From: Microbulbifer pacificus
Lineage (GTDB): Bacteria; Pseudomonadota; Gammaproteobacteria; Pseudomonadales; Cellvibrionaceae
Length of the DNA stretch: 64,000 nt
NCBI RefSeq assembly: GCF_002959965.1
Contig: NZ_PREV01000026.1
Span: 968,501 to 1,032,500 of the forward strand
Reading direction: 5' to 3'
The notes under the pieces are model-generated. The model saw only the letters and a program-made list of their open reading frames with translations. It made no database searches and was not told the origin of the DNA. The position numbers were made by a program, and so were the translations under genes. The stretch's first letter is position 1, and the number at the start of each line of letters is the position of its first letter. Of the stretch, positions 41,201 through 48,583 are shown one piece after another.

Positions 41201-42053
41201 TACCAGACTCGGTACTAATCAACTCAATCTTGCCGCCGTACATGGAACCCATCGCAGCGCCATCGATACCAAACTGAGGGGAGGCACCCTGCCCTTGGCC
41301 TTTTTGGATATGCGCACGGGTCTGAGGATCGTATTCATTCACCCCCGCCAACACTTTGATATCTGCGTCGCCATTGATTTCAGCGGCCAGCTTAATAGCG
41401 CGACCAATCAAATCGAAATGAGAAAGACCTGTGGTATTGACGCCACTGCCTGTAACTTCGATTTCCCCACCGGAAACTAGGAAGCGCAAATCGTCTGCCG
41501 CAGACTCCACCCTGCCAGTAGTTAGAGCAAGGGCACCCATATTGACCGCCGAAACACCATTCACCAAGATTCCATTTTCATTGGCTATAAACACATCCGC
41601 CTTACCGCCGAATACTTCCATGGCCCCCAGAAGCTTTGTTTTTTCCGCACCGGTCACCTCGTTTAGAATTGCCCTAGCCTCCTTTGTGAGATTTTGATTT
41701 CGCAACAACTGACCGGCGAGCTGCGACCTCCCATCCTGCATACTATTGTTGAACACTAGGCCCAGCTCGGATACATTGAAGTCAGTGAACTGATTATGTG
41801 ACAAGCCTTTTGCGTTTGGATCCACGATTTGTATAACTGGAACACCGTTGGGGCCATTAAGTACACCGGGGGAAGTAGTGCCCGGTGCTGGCCTTAACTT
41901 CAAGTCGCTGGCAAGCACCGCCCCAGGAAGAGCAACGGTCAACAGGAGGGCCGCACCGGACCGAGCGGATTTTTTCTTGCCTTTAGCCAATTCAGACGCC
42001 ACCACCCAAGCTGATATGGCCGTATTCCAGATGATTCGGTAAATTTTATTCAC
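32265..42053 (-). CDS. Filamentous-hemagglutinin-type TpsA exoprotein with long non-standard C-terminus
   Basis: The 3262-residue product begins MNKIYRIIWNTAISAWVVASE, an ESPR-type extended signal peptide. The TPS domain follows (about residues 50-300), with PVIQIVDPNAKGLSHNQFTDFNVSELGLVFNNS and GGKADVFIANENGILVNG. Residues about 300-1700 are beta-helix repeats, including three near-identical ~33-residue units (QRDV...DLQISA...LTISNAQS). Residues about 1740-2330 are hemagglutinin-repeat-2-like. A Pro/Ser/Glu-rich disordered linker (about 2330-2570) leads to about 690 mostly helical residues with GSGVSGSTN (3102-3110) and YDGGHSLHE (from 3141). It is exported by the TpsB encoded upstream. No VENN-type pretoxin motif is seen. 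It could be an adhesin, or a CdiA-like effector whose downstream immunity region is now an IS remnant. Confidence 0.92.
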   Translation of the reverse strand: MNKIYRIIWNTAISAWVVASELAKGKKKSARSGAALLLTVALPGAVLASDLKLRPAPGTTSPGVLNGPNGVPVIQIVDPNAKGLSHNQFTDFNVSELGLVFNNSMQDGRSQLAGQLLRNQNLTKEARAILNEVTGAEKTKLLGAMEVFGGKADVFIANENGILVNGVSAVNMGALALTTGRVESAADDLRFLVSGGEIEVTGSGVNTTGLSHFDLIGRAIKLAAEINGDADIKVLAGVNEYDPQTRAHIQKGQGQGASPQFGIDGAAMGSMYGGKIELISTESGIGVRHKGLLLSQQDLQISADGQLTITNAQSQRDVMLKGRQIAVDQALARQDLQIAAERQLTISNAQSQRDVALRGAQIDVQQVLAGQDLRVSADADLSLGKAQSGRDALLEGYNVDVTSSSQGVRAGNKLSLEASGLARVQGDLQGRQVSVKAAEIRQDDADIVAGREGGASDLSSLHVDVAGRYEIIGHLYVLDAAGNEIPGVTVALENGVYVARDSEGKSKPYDRLISSAQVYSDGGLKLEAGELLAKSAGIFQAQDAGSNIEIVTTGKLSNVDGFVRTSGNLALHTGSDLDNTGLLQGQDVNLNTGGDFGNQGLVSAGEALTLEAQGDLANDGALLAEGEVLLNIKKLSNAKGGSIESGARMQVQAGADLTNAGNVKSMGALNIAAKNLENAAGGNLQAEDNFNLQLEEALTNSGQLNSVRGGVTITAGLDIVNQDEGVIQAREALNLNAGGDIHNLGEALLSARSSIELGAGGMLRSAGKSKIQSNGTLDLDAETIEILDEAEIYGGTTSTWSARGIRNEGDIDFLELVLALREGGLENAGTMAVWNALNVDTTGSIVNTAGGEILGQTGVELSLKAKGSIENRGSMVSLGKLEVESGEGFTNAQDAEFIGGELAGIKAKWVDNAGKVTSNNGDVSVESEQSLHLKEEGKNEGTWFAMGTLTMKSASDIIVGELQNAGSIVLDAARDLINMNTLASGKDITLKAESITNQLRALIWAGGDIKAGDYVYTKSLLNQGGYLWAHGDVSIEAQLVDNQVVIGSDGEAVASEIVAEGDLSIDTDRLANSAKVQGSISKNGNESNLGEFWVNLNCCRNDRYLLDIKLDTLASELSAVQAKIQAGGDILLNQKKLYTDDNKPLVDNLGGQILAGRDLKVNGNVKNHTASKEESLASYLDRPTTIKLQMGVKAALSWYEKEFTFNSLREFLDFAFGEGRQQHTVWGAYMGSTDHIAPVLQQVVQSPFSNMVFAELFGADWRSLSYDALVSAWQAKRQNVGGAFAFYPGERAGMIAGGDIIQTGGSLDLGATDSSSWLERQETQKVDIGDQEVDVAVPQVDIEFNRRDFSDGLDLLDGVKKLAGINGLFEPSSSFQDFLLLSDPAPSKVAPKYETRLEFIDQSQYFGTEHFFELVGYDPDFTVLVLGDNYFTTKLISDQVESAVGGYFTRGGLQGADLVSYLFQNAGIVSSELGLEVGAEPSAEQLAGLQQDIVWYVWEEVDGQTLLVPKVYLATDTLAALEADASAVATVDAGGSVQLDVDSLRNSNGLIRGVGSVSITAEGDINSGGQHALIIGGAGEDDRVDLVSRSGDIRNIGGNIVGRDVNLEAESGDVAISGIAGFDEDGNIAIQGGGVFADNDLSIAAGDDVELTSATALAGNDVNLEAGGNITSETLYVVDAERTQDANIAVLGSAVTDTVKVSATAVGTVIQAGGKLKLDASEDIRLVGGEYSGKEGEITAGGDFTIEAAADYAHEETKTKINQLKIGGHVGVAGNGAEATVGGATGVEAGVYADGEYKSSKVLNGAPPRKGRAPLNSGIGGRVGFESITREESTESKTYTNAQLNFEEKLVVDVGETFDFGGADIAVTGGEDAAIDIVAGEIATTKYEDIITHKFKEESTFIGATVDGASSVLTVVDKHADTAYKAKHEGMEVDAGLTALSAAADAANLAFNDLGSATVGVGGEHTKTSSGVSTRKENISSITSSGSVSLRTRQDGGTSGDVTLNGVEIRGDKEVVLDVAGDIAINAAKESTVTTEASESHQAQATLSASVAPTGAGVGLSTGYNGSLEKTETTETKYTNSSITGGNVVVKGKGDLDIKGGNIEGRTVDVDIAGNTLVESVQDTQRSTTTKGNWGVTVGAAVTTASIVAPTISADGGGGQSWDNYAKTAKQSGIKASELLNLKVGGDATLKGAHIVSETGAGSVEVDGTLTTEKLQDYHDKDGGFYGGGGGVSKTGLPTANIQAERVDQIKYKAEQNATIAVGSVNAGNTVGEYNQDKDQLVIVQEDRKIAGTRFEASVDVDGARDLKNTVKSKLGRGESGQPTANVQRRSSIDRPERRTSVVSDSQRGGDSLAYVPPAPTQTLPSPGEVTPSAVSGGEPEQAAPSRRAPEEFMAGNSESLVQPETITVGLSDGGDVIDDGARAAEQYGVSDNFSPANDMEVTASGQETGDSSIPLDSGHRESILPSTSVDVALDSENGAPVREVDQEGTRIVPVPGGSRQEGESVRGVGSDVESGSGNGPVVQVANDANAVQAVENLAGTSLENTVQIDPEEDSTVSLVLRPLPKNKLSPSVSGNNTKQLTKWVKNELDRNKSSVSAAEFAALKQRLDEVRNGKLEKLAIQNERTAIASAISQAPPFSAIANAPTAEARASLQENWKSLSDEIKLQAVAGLPKTAKAWEQVWSKTFDRYENALSGDTTFNALKSRIDGLVTKEFQQKVAGQELAAVAATLSKLVAEAQRPVSPAPRDMDRVPTEVSTNWMAGLQQTIAELPPDPTRTSLESLLDSAERQWLRHDLKASDVQSMLKDAVASLDNVDDAQSQKLKGLAERLDSELAGYGPNKQPPATRLYDNIYGRTFETAMVDHLVRNPPEGVKKSMDQLGAALSKSIADNESNENLGGALDSVQELLEKDAQRFWDAEFEKNNSEYKEFMSLKFPGNHVDPAGYTDKQRQAVEQGKELLQAMLNRPVQNGADVIARPFLAVKMAAGFRKGGIKLPGVQEADLNYKNVLQSAVGRHKPNIGAAKPDTRAKIIPLSRTAGLTLGHQPEAASGPVDGSLATRPTLWNEPIYPDSERLTELSGRNEADKPTAEAMLELENGIPFGSGVSGSTNLIIHYVNEANKNGAGIDLNHAMLGAAMFLTYDGGHSLHEMLWTLNQTEGTLNHGVLTGHQTVEPDISKFKSDYSAYINGFRDDPETKAVLDQAVARGFEAMLELRRTRVASDPFAQAPRPEDFEVELRASQDIQDEAPATKRKAATSEETRL

Positions 42054-42396
42054 AATAAAGATCTCAGTTATTGGCTCTTTCTCGAAGGGTCCATTTGAAA
42101 GCGCGAAAATCTATGGGTATTTCTCTTCCTGATATATTTCTGGATCAGGAGCCTCCGCTATCTGTACCTTTATAGATATAAATCGCCGTTTGACAATGAT
42201 AGTGGAACCCCCAATACCGTTCTTTCAGTTCCGTGCTGCGATAATTTAGATGGCCACTGATCACTTAAATAGTGGGCTCCGTTAAAGCTCGCGGCGAAAA
42301 TTGAAAATAGCAGCATCAGCTCTCGACAGCTTGTCAGCACCTGAATCGGCATAGGGCTCTCACGCACGCCATACCTGAAAACTTGCTAGATTCTTC
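42054..42396. other. Gap between tpsB and tpsA, probable tpsA leader/promoter
   Basis: About 340 bp, AT-rich, with no recognisable gene. Read leftward it contains TATAAAGG-like sequence near 42,170 that could serve a promoter. A separate promoter for the exoprotein gene would be unsurprising, but I cannot identify one with confidence. Confidence 0.35.
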
Positions 42397-44169
42397 TCAA
42401 AAGCTCATACCCACATCCATATACAGAACATATCCGGGATCAAAGTCATTCGGATTACTAACAGGGAAACCAAACGTTGACGAAAATTGGTAATTTGCAC
42501 CATCAATCTTTAAACCAAGAGTTGCACCAGCAATTTTCCGCACTTCAGCACCTACACTTCCTCTGCGATGCTTTCGCGCCCAGCCAATATCGGCCCCAAT
42601 AAATGGAGATACTTGATTCAGATATTTTTTACCGACCGGAAGAGAAAAGCTGACGGTATTTGAAAGATATCCGCCGAGATCACCTTCAATAGACATCGAC
42701 GCCCCCTTAAACCCCCGAACGGTATATTCATCGCCAAGGATAAGACTGTCCTGGGCGAGCAAACGATCCGGAGAATACTGCCAGCCAGCGCTTAGCCTGT
42801 ACTCAATTGGGGAACGAGCTGCGTTCCACGACCAATTGAAATTACCTTTGTACTTGCGGAAGCCTGCTTGTCCGGAATCATCCTGTCCGCGCCCTACATC
42901 AATATCCGCATTAAACCAGGAAGCACCCTGCACAATGGATAGATCGCCGTAGAGAAAGCCTCCTAAGGCCCTACCGACATAACGCCCACCAAGGGATAGA
43001 TGTGTAAAAGCATTGCTCGAATCATCTAGGATGATTTCGGTATCGTCGTCAATTATGAATATATTTTCAGTACGCTTCTTGTCTATCCCTCCGAATACAG
43101 ACCACTTTCCCGACTGTCCTCGGCGAAAAACTCGCTCAAGGCCAACTGACAGCTTCTCGGATTCTCCCTCACTGCTATAGTCGCCGACAGGGGTTTGGGT
43201 TTTTGAAAAATTACCTTTAAGAGAAAGCTTCCAAAAGCCTACTGGCAGACTGTATCCGAGATCATATATTTCTCTAAGATAAGTATCGCTATCTTTATAG
43301 TCTTGCCTAGCCAAATACAAGCTCAAAGTATCATTGACACCCATCGCGTCAGACATGGCCAAGCTAACGTTGTGCTGGTATTCCCCGGTCTCTTTATCGC
43401 CCGAATTATCTGCACCAAGGATAAACGCCCATGGCCGCAGCTTCTCCCGCCGCACATTCAGATAGGAATAGCCATCACGTTCCGAAGGAATCACTTTTAC
43501 ATTGACCGACTTGCCTTTCGTACTCAGGTTTTCAACCATTTGATCAACATCATGTATATTGAGCTTCTTCTCCTGGGCCCAAGGATAGGCACTAAAGAGA
43601 CTAAGCCGGTCCCTTATAAAACTTGGGCTCTCCCCATTAAGCAAAACACCTTCAATCCTTCCCCACGAAACCTCAAGAGTTAAAGTACCAGAAGAAAGAT
43701 TCTGGGGATTCACCTTGACAAGAGTTGTCGAATAGCCATTTTCAACGTAGTAATTAGTGAGATTTTCTACCAGTGAGAAAATCTCCGATACACCCAACTC
43801 AATCCCTACGTACGGAGTAATTATCTTGCTTTCATCCAAAGATAATGGGGTACCATCCCTTACAATCTCGATCTTCCGAATCAAAAATCGGCTTTCGGAA
43901 GAGATATCCACATGTCGCCCCTCTGCCACCACTGAGTCATCCTCAATCACTCTTTCGCGTTCACGCCCCTGAAATTCCTCAATTCTTTTTTGCAACTCTC
44001 TTTTTTCAAAGAGATCACGCCGCCTCTCGGCCTCACCGACCTGAGCCATCGCATAATCGGAGAAAGCAAAGCATGAAAGAAAAAAGACACGAATGCCTGT
44101 GTTACGCACCAAACCCAATGACTCTTGAGAGTTATCCGCAAAGAAGAATTGGCACATGTTTAACCTCAC
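42397..44169 (-). CDS. Two-partner secretion outer-membrane transporter (ShlB/FhaC/HecB family TpsB)
   Basis: The 590-residue product has a hydrophobic N-terminal region ending SDYAMAQ (signal peptide), then a charged helix (RRRDLFEKRELQKRIEEF) like the plug helix of FhaC. A POTRA_2-type domain (about residues 95-170, SRFLIRKIEIVRDG...YVENGYSTTLVKVNPQNL) and a second POTRA come next. The barrel carries the Omp85-superfamily motif GDEYTVRGFKG and ends with a terminal phenylalanine. It secretes the TpsA encoded 340 bp downstream. GC content is clearly lower than in the first 30 kb. Confidence 0.93.
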   Translation of the reverse strand: MRLNMCQFFFADNSQESLGLVRNTGIRVFFLSCFAFSDYAMAQVGEAERRRDLFEKRELQKRIEEFQGRERERVIEDDSVVAEGRHVDISSESRFLIRKIEIVRDGTPLSLDESKIITPYVGIELGVSEIFSLVENLTNYYVENGYSTTLVKVNPQNLSSGTLTLEVSWGRIEGVLLNGESPSFIRDRLSLFSAYPWAQEKKLNIHDVDQMVENLSTKGKSVNVKVIPSERDGYSYLNVRREKLRPWAFILGADNSGDKETGEYQHNVSLAMSDAMGVNDTLSLYLARQDYKDSDTYLREIYDLGYSLPVGFWKLSLKGNFSKTQTPVGDYSSEGESEKLSVGLERVFRRGQSGKWSVFGGIDKKRTENIFIIDDDTEIILDDSSNAFTHLSLGGRYVGRALGGFLYGDLSIVQGASWFNADIDVGRGQDDSGQAGFRKYKGNFNWSWNAARSPIEYRLSAGWQYSPDRLLAQDSLILGDEYTVRGFKGASMSIEGDLGGYLSNTVSFSLPVGKKYLNQVSPFIGADIGWARKHRRGSVGAEVRKIAGATLGLKIDGANYQFSSTFGFPVSNPNDFDPGYVLYMDVGMSF

Positions 44170-44674
44170 CCAAACTAAATGCCCCCATAACAGTACCGCA
44201 GCCTACACTTTCAAACCCGAACACTTCATTTCAACTTCCTGACCGATTCCTTCCAGAAAAGGCCGGCTTGAAGCTACCCAACAATCAGTAATTGACATAA
44301 ACACGCTCGACACCACCCTCATGCCGATAACAAATAAAACTAAACGTCAAGATTTTTAATCTAAGAAAGCCCAAGAACCACACCACTACCGAAGACTAAC
44401 GTTCGTCGAGGGAGATAGGTATACCAATGACAAGATCATTAGTAATAGCACTTTTTACAACAGTAAATTAAACGCCAACATTCTTCTGGCACTTCACATT
44501 AAAACCTTACTTCTTAGATATTTCTTAAAAGACAGGGTTTAGCAGAATAATTCAGGAGGATACTTGAGGGGAGCAGGAAAATTCTGATATTAATTTCTAT
44601 TCTCGGTTCGACTTTGTAACAGTCTACTAACCTCGGACAACAACTTCGGTGGTAAGACTGCTACCTTAATTAGC
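44170..44674. other. AT-rich intergenic region upstream of tpsB
   Basis: About 500 bp without a recognisable gene. It must contain the tpsB promoter. I see no clear operator. Confidence 0.45.
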
Positions 44675-45089
44675 TGTATTGCAATCTCCCCGAAATTTAA
44701 TCGAGGTTTTGAGCAGAGACTATTAAAATGATCGCCTAAGGAGCGAATAATGAAGAAGTCTCGATTTCTCCGATAGCCAGATTCTGGCGATTCTGAAGCT
44801 GAAGCAGACCCACGAGCGGTGGGAATTCGAGCTGCGCTTTATGCATCTACGTCACTAAAAAGGCTATACCAGGAGTCACAAACGCGCATACCGCCTACAT
44901 CGTGAACTGGAGCTAAACCTTCGCATCCAGCCGAGACGGCGGATCAAGCGAGACTACTCCGGCGAACTAGATGTACCGACGCTCCGAACCTTGTCTGGTC
45001 ATCAGCTATCGGTCGAGTGCCTCTAACCCGACTGCTACAGATGGGCCAACTCTCTACTCATACGAGCGGTTAAAAATAGGGGAATTACA
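44675..45089 (+). mobile_element. IS3-family element remnant with internal deletions, inverted relative to the copy at 31.4 kb
   Basis: Read rightward, a candidate left end (TGTATTGCAATCTCCCCG, 44675) is followed by the start of orfA at 44751. This reads MKKSRF, then after a one-base insertion SDSQILAILK. It jumps directly to orfB sequence (THERWEFELRFMHLRH...KGY...HRELELNLRIQPRRRIKRDY), loses the DDE part, and ends in the same terminal sequence as the other copy (TACGAGCGGTTAAAAATAGG, then ATTACA at 45089). The shared orfB stretch is nearly identical to the first copy. The two remnants bracket the tpsA-tpsB locus with right ends facing outward. Confidence 0.85.
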
Positions 45090-45218
45090 GTGTACGGGTT
45101 TAGTAGACCACTACGAAATTAAGGAACCAACACTTGCCCAAGAAATTGAGGCATAGCCAATCAGATACCAATAACTTTCAACTATTCCATACAAAGGCCA
45201 TTTTTGGCTCCCAGAAGG

Positions 45219-45884
45219 TTACCTTGAGGTAATTAAGTGCGAAAATTTAAATAGCTCAGCCTCTGATCGTATACCCAACTTATTTAAAGCAGATTGCTTT
45301 TGAGTACTTATTGTCTTACAGCTTCGCGAGTACTTTTTCGCAATCTCCGTCACGGTCATACCACTCACATAACATCGAAGCACTTCGAGCTCTCGAGGAG
45401 AGAGATCATTTAATCTAAGTAAATTTTCGCCTTCATTTCCAGCTAGGGAGCTTTGGCTATTTGCATCCACGGCCCACGGGGGTATATATACATTACCTTT
45501 CCATAACTTGCGAACAGCTGCAACAAGCTCATCTGGAGATTGAGATTTACCAACAAACCCACTTGCACCCGCTTTTATCGCCAGACGAACAGTCACCGAA
45601 TCCTCCGCAGAAGAAGATATCAATAATTTCATCAATGGAAACCGGATATGTAAACGCTTAATCAATGCCAAACCATCTAGTTCATCTTTTGAAAGCATGT
45701 AATCAAGTATAAGTAAATCCGGACAATTTTCAGAGATTGACGAAAAAAGCTCTTTACTAGAATCGAACACGCCACAGACGTCAAAATCCACTTCCCTATC
45801 TAGTCGAGCTGATATAGCTTGGCACATTAGTGGATGATCATCCAAGACCGCCACTCGCAACTTCTTATTAAACACAAAGGTCAT
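45219..45884 (-). CDS. NarL/BvgA-type response regulator
   Basis: The 221-residue product has a receiver domain (acidic pair D15-D16, phospho-acceptor D61 in LILDYM, conserved K113) and a C-terminal LuxR-type HTH (about residues 152-215, LSPRELEVLRCYVSGMTVTEIAKKYSRSCKTISTQKQSALNKLGI). Family architecture and pairing with a BvgS-like kinase 53 bp upstream make it the output regulator of that kinase. It is the last gene of the type I secretion operon and faces the FHA-type locus, so regulation of both adhesin systems is a reasonable inference. Confidence 0.92.
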   Translation of the reverse strand: MTFVFNKKLRVAVLDDHPLMCQAISARLDREVDFDVCGVFDSSKELFSSISENCPDLLILDYMLSKDELDGLALIKRLHIRFPLMKLLISSSAEDSVTVRLAIKAGASGFVGKSQSPDELVAAVRKLWKGNVYIPPWAVDANSQSSLAGNEGENLLRLNDLSPRELEVLRCYVSGMTVTEIAKKYSRSCKTISTQKQSALNKLGIRSEAELFKFSHLITSR

Positions 45885-45937
45885 AATTGCCTCAGCCTAA
45901 AGAATCCGAAACATATATTATTTATTAGAAGAAAAAA

Positions 45938-48583
45938 TTAGAAACTATTCGCACTAAGCTCTCGATCAATCGCCATCATTACAACAACCAACCGCCTAAT
46001 TAACGTGGTAACATGATCTCTGCCCAATCCTTCAAGGCAAGCATTCTCTAGCTGATCGCAAAGAGAAAACATAGGACTAACATGAATTAACTGCGCCGGA
46101 CCCTTTAATTTATGCGCCATCTTCGCCAGTTCTTCGAGTTCGATTTCCATCGCGTAGGACTCCAATAACCTGTAAACATCCTCCCAGTTATTAGTACGAA
46201 CCTCAGCAACTATAGCCTCAGAATCAAAACCTTGTGCGATCAAGCTATTTTTCACGTCAAAAAGTTGATACTCGGGATACGAATTGGAAACATCAAGATC
46301 CAAAAAAAGATCATTAAGCGCTTCCGACTTAATCGGCTTAAAAAGAACTTTATCCATTCCGGCAGTTCTACAGACTGAAACCTCGTCACTTAAAGCATTT
46401 GCCGTATAACCAACAATAGGCCTCCTTCTAATTCCTAGAATACTTTCGAAGTTGCGTATTTCACGCGCCAGAAAGTAACCATCTCCAATAGGCATACCGC
46501 AATCAGTCACAACTAAGTCATATCTCCCTTTCAAAAAGGCACGTAAAGCCAATACACCATTCGCCTCTTCTGATACCTCAAGCCCGAAACTTTCCAACTG
46601 CCGCCTTAGTAAAAGAAGGTTAGTCGGGTGATCATCAACAATTAACACCTTGAAAGAAGGGCCCTGATGCCTCACCAGTTTCACGCAATGGGGTTTGGGA
46701 ATTTTAGTCGTATCGTCGGCCAATTTAAGATTAAATACAGCGCGAGCTTTGGTACCTGAACTAAGGACGCTAGTTAATTCAAGCTCACCGTCCATCAAGC
46801 GACATATTTCCCGACATAGAAACAGCCCCAATCCGGCACTAGTTCGCCCATCATTAGAAGACGGAAATGCAGAAAAACGCTCGAAGACCGACTTCATATT
46901 ATGCTGCGAAATTCCACAGCCCGTATCTCTAACTGAAATAACTACCTCATAAATATTATCACTACATTTCGAGAATTCGACGCTTGTGCTTACATCACCC
47001 TCCGCAGTATTCTTCAATGCATTACTCAACAAATTAGCCACGACCTGCTTTACTCGAACAGGGTCGGCCATAAGCAATTTATCAAGTTTACAATTGAAAG
47101 ACACAGGAAAACTCAGCCCCTTTTTACTTGCAATAGGCATAAAAGATCTGTGTACGGAATGCACCAGCTCAGAAATATTCACACGTTGAAAATCTAAGAT
47201 TAAGCATCCTTCTTCGACCCGACTTAAATCAAGAACATCACCAATCATTTCTAGCATGTCGGATGCAGAATCTAGTGCTATCGGTAGCAGCTCATCATTA
47301 TCTACAGTATCTTTAGGTCCTTTTACCAACAGCTCAAGAATTCCATACACCGAATTCATACGAGTTCGAATTTCATGACTAATTACTGAAACAAACTGGC
47401 TCTTCGCTCTGTTTGCTTGTTGTGCGATACTTTTTTGCTGCTGCAGAACCTCTTCCGCCTTCCTCCTGAGAATAATTTGCCGACGCAAGTAAATAGCCCA
47501 CGCCAGCGACGAAAACACCACCAATAATGAAGAGACCAAGACTGGGAGTATCCAGTACCAATTGGCATGAAAAAAGGATTTAAGATCTGAAGGCTCTCTC
47601 CACCTCAACGCCATACTATACATATCTTGAGGGCTAATTTTAGTGATTACTGCATTCAATATAGAGAAGAGCTCTTCATCGCCTTTCATCCCAACAAACG
47701 ACACAGGAAATCTATCTTCACTTAACACTCGAACAACACGCAAATCGTAATATGGAAACTGCCTTATATAGTAATCGGCTGTTGACTGTAACAAAGCCAC
47801 GCTTTCAACCGATCCATCTAATAGCATTCTAATACCGCGCATTGCACTTTTTGGATATACTAAATCTGCTTCGGGGTATTCTGCGCTAACAACGGACCCT
47901 AATGTTTTACCAACTGCTATGGATATATTTTTATACTTTCCTACACCATGAACATTTCGCTGCCAACCATCTCCCCTAGAAACAAGAACAGCATAACCGT
48001 GATAGTATGGGACACTATATATAAGGTCACCACCCTTCATACCTAACTCTACACTTCCACTGATTAAATCAACTTCACCAGCACGTAAAGCGGAAAACGC
48101 AGCACCATCATTATCTACAACTTTGTATTTAAAACGGATTCCGGTCTTCGCAGAAATAATAGTCAAAACGTCATCACTAATTCCCGTGTATCTCCCACTA
48201 TCTGAAACATAGCTAAATGGTGCCACCTCCTTTATGAATGCGACATGAATTTCAGGCATTTTTTGTAGCCATTCTTTCTGAGAATCAGAGAATAGAAGAT
48301 CTTCACTGGCATCTTCGACAGAGATTGATTGACTTTTTTTACCATTTATTTCAGAAACATCTAGATAAGCTAGCGCCTCCTCGTGGTTACAATATAATTT
48401 ATGTGAAACTTGAGTATTTATATCAGAGATGGGATGAGAAAAATGGGATAGGAAAGATGGACTACTTTGCTCTCTTAAATTGAGACGGGAACTTTCAAGC
48501 CCTGCGTCAAGTGAAGGTATATGTATCGAAAAAAATGGAATAAAACCTAGAAGACCATAAATGAAAGTCAATCTCACATTCAT
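45938..48583 (-). CDS. BvgS-like unorthodox hybrid sensor histidine kinase
   Basis: The 881-residue product has a signal-anchor N-terminus and one periplasmic SBP_bac_3 (Venus-flytrap) domain (about 105-330). Then come a transmembrane helix (about 343-366), HisKA with H403, an HATPase domain (N517/N521, DTGCG, AGLGLFLCREI), a receiver with D694 and an Hpt domain with H824. This gives a four-step phosphorelay to the adjacent response regulator. BvgS itself has two flytrap domains and a PAS; this one has one flytrap and no visible PAS. The H-box reads SHEIRTRMN, with arginine at 408 where proline is nearly universal. Its ATG overlaps the upstream TolC-family gene stop (ATGA), so translation is coupled to the secretion genes. 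Confidence 0.93.
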   Translation of the reverse strand: MNVRLTFIYGLLGFIPFFSIHIPSLDAGLESSRLNLREQSSPSFLSHFSHPISDINTQVSHKLYCNHEEALAYLDVSEINGKKSQSISVEDASEDLLFSDSQKEWLQKMPEIHVAFIKEVAPFSYVSDSGRYTGISDDVLTIISAKTGIRFKYKVVDNDGAAFSALRAGEVDLISGSVELGMKGGDLIYSVPYYHGYAVLVSRGDGWQRNVHGVGKYKNISIAVGKTLGSVVSAEYPEADLVYPKSAMRGIRMLLDGSVESVALLQSTADYYIRQFPYYDLRVVRVLSEDRFPVSFVGMKGDEELFSILNAVITKISPQDMYSMALRWREPSDLKSFFHANWYWILPVLVSSLLVVFSSLAWAIYLRRQIILRRKAEEVLQQQKSIAQQANRAKSQFVSVISHEIRTRMNSVYGILELLVKGPKDTVDNDELLPIALDSASDMLEMIGDVLDLSRVEEGCLILDFQRVNISELVHSVHRSFMPIASKKGLSFPVSFNCKLDKLLMADPVRVKQVVANLLSNALKNTAEGDVSTSVEFSKCSDNIYEVVISVRDTGCGISQHNMKSVFERFSAFPSSNDGRTSAGLGLFLCREICRLMDGELELTSVLSSGTKARAVFNLKLADDTTKIPKPHCVKLVRHQGPSFKVLIVDDHPTNLLLLRRQLESFGLEVSEEANGVLALRAFLKGRYDLVVTDCGMPIGDGYFLAREIRNFESILGIRRRPIVGYTANALSDEVSVCRTAGMDKVLFKPIKSEALNDLFLDLDVSNSYPEYQLFDVKNSLIAQGFDSEAIVAEVRTNNWEDVYRLLESYAMEIELEELAKMAHKLKGPAQLIHVSPMFSLCDQLENACLEGLGRDHVTTLIRRLVVVMMAIDRELSANSF

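Noticed and set aside
42170..42367. Small leftward frame between tpsB and tpsA
   Set aside because: No family resemblance, no ribosome site and biased composition; treated as non-coding leader.
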